64,000 nucleotides of DNA. Source: Prochilodus magdalenae (lineage: Eukaryota; Chordata; Actinopteri; Characiformes; Prochilodontidae). The stretch is taken from the NCBI GenBank assembly GCA_024036415.1, contig JAMWET010001314.1:335758-399757 (forward strand), given 5' to 3'. Positions 59,475 to 64,000 of the stretch are shown here, piece by piece. The stretch's first letter is position 1; every line of letters begins with the position of its first letter. A program made the position numbers and the translations under genes. The notes beneath the pieces were generated by a model. It had not been told where the DNA came from, did not search any database, and saw only the letters and a program-made list of their open reading frames with translations.

Positions 59475-59840
59475 GCATTCTGCACTATATCGCAAAAAAG
59501 TAATCACTGGTCTGCCTTCACACGCTTATCATGTGCATATAATATAATGTCGCCCCCACCCTTTGCAACCGTAACAGCTTCAAAACTCCTCAGGGATGGC
59601 TTTCCGCAGGGTTTAGGAATGTGTTTATGGGAATTTTTGGCCATTCTTCATGTTGGACAAGAAAAGCCTGGCTTGCAGTCTTCACTCTGATTTATCCCAA
59701 AGGTGCTCTATCGAGTTAAGGTGTGGACGCTTGTGTAGCCCAGTCAAGTTCTTCCACACCAAACTCACTTATTCATGTTTTTATGGACCTTGCTTGCAGA
59801 CATGTTGGAACAGGAAGGGCCCACCCCTAAATGTATCCCA
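59475..59840 (-). mobile_element. Right-arm copy of the rdh8-intron Tc1 remnant
   Basis: Mirror of 30,285-30,650, with the terminal wording CACTATATCGC on +. Small indels relative to the left arm. Confidence 0.65.
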
Positions 59841-61499
59841 TGCTTTGAGATTCTGGTAATGTGTTAAAATATAAAAAAAAACTGAAATTAAAGTGCATAT
59901 TTGTAAGCCTTTACTTGCTTTTTTTAACCACCTCCCTTGGAAAAGACCACTTGGCAAGTGGATCCCAGGAAATTAGAGTCTGAGGACCCTGGAAGTATCC
60001 CATACAGATTTTCAACCAAAGTGGTTTATGCAAAAGAATAAGCCTGTTTTTGTTTATGGTTTCCAACTTTTGCCAAATTGAACAGGTTGAGGAGTTGGGT
60101 GATCTTGTAAGATTATTTAAATAATGTTATTTTTTTAACTTCTCACCATAAAGCATCTCATTTTGATACTTTAAAACAAGTCGAATTTCTGCCAGTATGG
60201 TGAGATCATAAAACTTATCTTTATCAATATAATCATACATGTAATCATACAAAATCTGACAAAAACTGTTTAACCAAAAAGGAAACTGTAGTAGAGTCGG
60301 GAATTGACATTGTTGTCATAGCTTATTAAAATTAAGCAGCTGTGAAATAGCAATGACAATATGCTAATATGCTAATGCTAGCATGTTAGCAACTGTTATT
60401 AATGAACATAGTTGTGGGTGGAGCTTGGGGAAAAAAGAATTTACTGTTTGTCTGTACCTCAGCAATAACCTCTGGTGTCTGGCCGAGGCTTTCAAATATC
60501 TGGGTCCAATGCTTCATGTAGATGTTGAGGAACATGTCTGCTGTCACGTCGTCTGCTTTTGAGAGGTCAGTCTTCATGCCCTCTTCATACACTTTATGCT
60601 CAAAGTCTGTGATGACTGGTCCTGGTTCGATGAGACTTATGCTTTAATAGAACATACAAAGAATTCACACACTTAGTTAGACAGGCAGACTAACTTGGCC
60701 AAATGTGGAACACAAATAATCAATATTTCTATTCACTTTACAGTCCTGAGCAGCTCATTATTACCAAGAGAAAAGCAATCCAAGTGGACAAGCGAGACAT
60801 TTTTCGTCTGTTCGTCTGAGAAAATATGTGGAGTAATTTTGTATGTATGCTGGAATCCACAAGCCTAGTCAGAAGATAAAACCCAAGAACGCTCTGTAAA
60901 TGAAAGCAAGTCACAGCTGCTTCGGCCAGCAGTCAGCTGCAGTTTTATAACACGTAGCAGCACTGGTAGGATATTGCCATTCAAGGCCGCAGATGTTCCA
61001 CACATTAGTGTGTGTGTGTGTGTGTGTGTGTGTGAGTGTGTGTGTGTGTGTGTGTGTTAGCCAGCTGTGTATTTGCATTCAAAGTCTGAATGACCTCTCA
61101 TGCCAGGTCAGAAAGCCACAGAGGCATTTTCCATCCAAAAATATTGAAAGCTAAGAGAAAAAATATGTCCATTTCCACAGGGCAAGTAAGAGTGTGGGCA
61201 GTTCTGAAAGTCATTCAAACACACTATTACAGCCTGCTCTATCCAGTGTTATCCAGTATGGTTATTACAGTAATCATAATAATAATATCAAGCAAAGATT
61301 TGACTGCATTACTTACTTCAGTTTGAATCGCATAGCTTGCACTGCCAGACTTTCACAGAACCCCTCAACAGCAAACTTAGAAGCAGCATAGATGTCGTTG
61401 AACAATATACTGTAATGATGTCACATCTTCGAGATTAGTTTGTTGTGTCTGTAAAATCCAAGAGATACAACTGGTTGTGTGTTTTCTTGTTCTCTGGCA

Positions 61500-61501
61500 T
61501 A

Positions 61502-61560
<59 letters not shown>

Positions 61561-61570
61561 TATACCAATA

Positions 61571-61601
<31 letters not shown>

Positions 61602-61645
61602 CATATATACATATATAATACTTTGGTATAGTATATTCGTTTATA
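61500..61645. repeat. Right-arm AT palindrome and (TA)n tract
   Basis: Counterpart of 28,497-28,622. It retains the paired ACTATACCAATATTATAT-type arms but reads TACTTTGGTATAG on one side, so the hairpin is less perfect than in the left arm. Confidence 0.85.
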
Positions 61646-62984
61646 TATTGCATAGAACTGTTTCTTCCTATTCCTGGGGGAGTTTAGAGTTCAGCCACTT
61701 ACAGAAATAACTATTCACTCTACATGTAATAATTGAACACACTGTGGTTGTTGTACTGGATTTCAAATTGCTCTGTAATTAATACTTCAGATATACTATC
61801 AGATTATAAAATCTGTGGATTCATACCTGCTAAAAAACTGCTCTACAGTAATCTACACATCTGTACATACTGCAGATTCATACTGGATTAAACCACTGAA
61901 CATGTACTACTGTCAAACCCACAAAAAAACTGCACATACTGCAAATTCATACTAGATTAAAATATCTCCACAATTATTTACTGTCGTCTGTAAAACTTAT
62001 ACACACTACAGGATTAAAATCTATGACACAATCAACAGTGTATAAATACATTACTATGCTTAATTGTCCCCTACCTTGAATCCCCATACACTGCTGATAA
62101 CCCGATATGGCCACTTTCGTTTCTTCATGTCTGGCAGGAATTCCTTCAGGAGGCGCACAAAGACCGAAAAGTTAGGGCCATGCAGCCTTCATCTCCTCTG
62201 ATGGTCTGGCATTCGATGGGTCCGACCAAAGCCCAAACCTGATTACGACTAAAAGAGCAAGTGAGAGGACACAAACAACAGGTGTGAGACATTGTAAAGG
62301 GCAACTTCAAAAACTGCTTAAGTAAGCAAAGGAATGGATTCTAGGTTGTTTTATTCAGGAATCATTTTTCAAATGCTTTTTAATTGGTCAAAAAATCAGA
62401 GAGGTCAAGCTTAAACTTGTTACTTCAGATTTTAACACAGTTTGATCAGCAGCCAGTACATATAAAACTAACAAGACTACATGTAGATTTCACTTGGTGG
62501 TTTGCGGAGTGTCAAATAAAAGACCATGTGTGCATTGTGAACATACGAACTCTGGTTCCTAGCCACCTCTCACCTGTTACAAGAAATCATGTGCATTTCT
62601 CTACTGTCTTACCGTTTCATATCAAACCCTCTCTGAAGAACTTTCTTTACATATCAAAAAACCAGATTACCTATTGAGATTATAAATCTGGGAATTTCCT
62701 TTCAGTGTTTTAAGAGATTACTAACTGAAGAAAATATTCAGTAACTACCACTGGTTATTCTTTTATAATGTAAAATTAAAAGTTATGTTTGTTAGGGAGG
62801 TACCATACAGTCTTCTAATCTTGCAGAGTTTCATTTTTATATTAATAAAATAATATATAAATTAATAGATATAAAAGCGCTAGGACCGGTCAGAAACTTC
62901 TTGTTAGAAAGTTCGAGAGCTCTATAACACATTGTTAAACACAACACAGGCAACATGAGACAGCAGTAAATTCAAATGTCGAAA

Positions 62985-63019
62985 CACACACACAAACCCA
63001 CACACCCACGCACACACAC

Positions 63020-63050
<31 letters not shown>

Positions 63051-63056
63051 CACAAA
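62985..63056. repeat. Interrupted (CA)n, right-arm counterpart of the rdh8 GT tract
   Basis: CA-rich run with CCCACACCCACGC interruptions where the left arm has about 40 pure units. Tract length and interruption differences are typical of sequencing or assembly noise, but also of real repeat evolution. Confidence 0.85.
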
Positions 63057-64000
63057 CAATAATATATTAGTTAGTTTCCTTACTGAGGGATGTCCACTCT
63101 GCGGTCAGGCAGGCCATCACGCAGTCTTTGGATTGATTTCTCATCACACACATTCCAGTTGTATGATCTCCCAGCGTTCTGGCCCAGAGTGCGTCCTGCT
63201 GCTTCACTAGGAGGCTCCTGTTTAGCTAAGTTCTCATGGTGCATAGATGTGTCACACAACAGACATGTCAGACTGGCCGTCTCTATACAGAAGAACCTCT
63301 ACAGGTCCTCCACACTAAAACATGTAATGCATTCAATGTAAAACTATTAAAACCTGCACGTCATTTCCACTTCCAACACAACTACTGCCAAAAGTGAGTG
63401 AACTGGAAGAGAGCTAATTCATTTGAAATATTTAATATTAATTAAATGTTAAATTAATAAAATTGAAAGAAATTGATTGAAAACGAACAAATTGCATTAC
63501 TTCTTTTCAGTGATACTGCCGGCAAGGCCGAACACTGAAACTGCAAAAAACAACCTGGAAGTGCTGTTGGGGTTTTGATTTTGCAGTGCAATGTTCTCAC
63601 TGTTTTATATCGATCGCCCCATCACTAAACCAAGAGCTGTTATCATAAGGTAAAGCTGATCCTCAAGCAGCTGATTTTCAGTCCAAAAGTCAAGAAAGGT
63701 TTAACCTGAAAACACTTAGACCTCAACTAACAGCTAGTTAACCTTTTATTTGCATGTGTCTTCATGTGGACCCACAAATGGCCACTCTCACAACAGCATA
63801 TATAATATACACCTTCATGTCATGTTGTTTAGTCAGCAGTAAGCCGTTATAGATACTGAGTAACAGGCCTTATAGTAATAACAGAAGAATAATTATTGGG
63901 TTGAGAGGTTAACTGTTTTGAATGTCCTATACAATGCACTCGTTATAAAGGTGAGCATCATTTTCCTATACATAAACTATATAACAGTAACACATCTTTG

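Larger units (their letters stand above)
59062..63247 (-). pseudogene. rdh8: Broken inverted copy of rdh8, first exon outside the window
   Basis: Counterparts of coding exons 6 to 2 are at 59062-59295, 60458-60641, 61317-61410, 62075-62248 and 63084-63247. The last two coding exons match the left arm. The fourth has lost one G at its acceptor junction, which shifts the frame. The third is 174 nt instead of 180, with several indels in the region of DTNFFG. The second has small indels and has lost the AG of its acceptor. The first exon would fall beyond 64,000. The copy cannot make a full enzyme as written. Confidence 0.85.
44949..64000 (-). repeat. Right arm of the giant inverted repeat, indel-rich copy
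   Basis: Reverse complement of the left arm, 386 nt longer over the compared span. In stretches aligned by eye, single-base insertions and deletions predominate, often in or next to homopolymers, and hit exons and introns alike. Blocks around 52,454-52,729, 53,700-54,100 and 59,062-59,295 are identical or nearly so. This patchiness fits incomplete polishing of a noisy long read better than selection. Confidence 0.95.

Noticed and set aside
44949..64000. Annotation of the right arm as independent, functional dr1 and rdh8 paralogues
   Set aside because: Frameshifts, a lost stop and lost acceptors in both genes, perfect blocks in introns and a near-zero-spacer fold point argue for an artefactual or broken copy.

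Overview
The window is vertebrate nuclear DNA, most likely from a teleost fish. Genes are split into many short exons with GT-AG introns. Introns and spacers carry CA/GT, TA and tetranucleotide microsatellites, fish-type Tc1/mariner remnants and a tRNA-derived SINE. The two promoter regions that look like housekeeping promoters are CpG-rich. There is no prokaryotic gene organisation, no CRISPR array and no rRNA or tRNA gene.

Layout. Positions 1-10,850 hold no gene I can recognise. A scinderin/adseverin-like gelsolin-family gene (scinla-like) runs on + from a TATA box at 10,853 to a poly(A) signal at 23,237. I reconstructed 16 coding exons, all in phase, giving 719 residues. A photoreceptor-type retinol dehydrogenase gene (rdh8-like) follows on + with six coding exons between 26,033 and 31,050 (316 residues). 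dr1, encoding the TBP-binding repressor NC2-beta, follows on + with three coding exons between 33,618 and 39,725 (179 residues) and a poly(A) signal at 40,715. A second CpG-rich block at about 41,310-41,900 contains what looks like a 5' exon of a further + strand gene whose body is not seen.

At about 44,947 the sequence folds back on itself. From 44,949 to the end of the window it is the reverse complement of 44,946 back to about 26,281, in the same order: CpG exon, dr1, rdh8. Only about 2 nt separate the arms. The right arm is 386 nt longer than the left. In the stretches I aligned by eye it is full of small indels that break both genes, yet other blocks, intronic as well as exonic, are identical or nearly so. 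This is the dominant unexplained structure. My preferred reading is a fold-back (missed-adapter or template-switch) long-read chimera carried into the assembly and only patchily polished. A real inverted duplication with a decaying copy is the alternative. Right-arm genes are therefore annotated as broken copies, not as independent genes.

The three left-arm genes do not form a functional pathway: one is a calcium-regulated actin-severing protein, one a visual-cycle enzyme and one a general transcription repressor. I found no convincing undescribed biological system. The other points worth a second look are a partial duplication of a gelsolin exon inside its own intron, an AT-rich cruciform-type palindrome near an rdh8 splice acceptor, a long GT tract next to an rdh8 splice donor, several transposon remnants, and the orphan CpG exon near the fold point.
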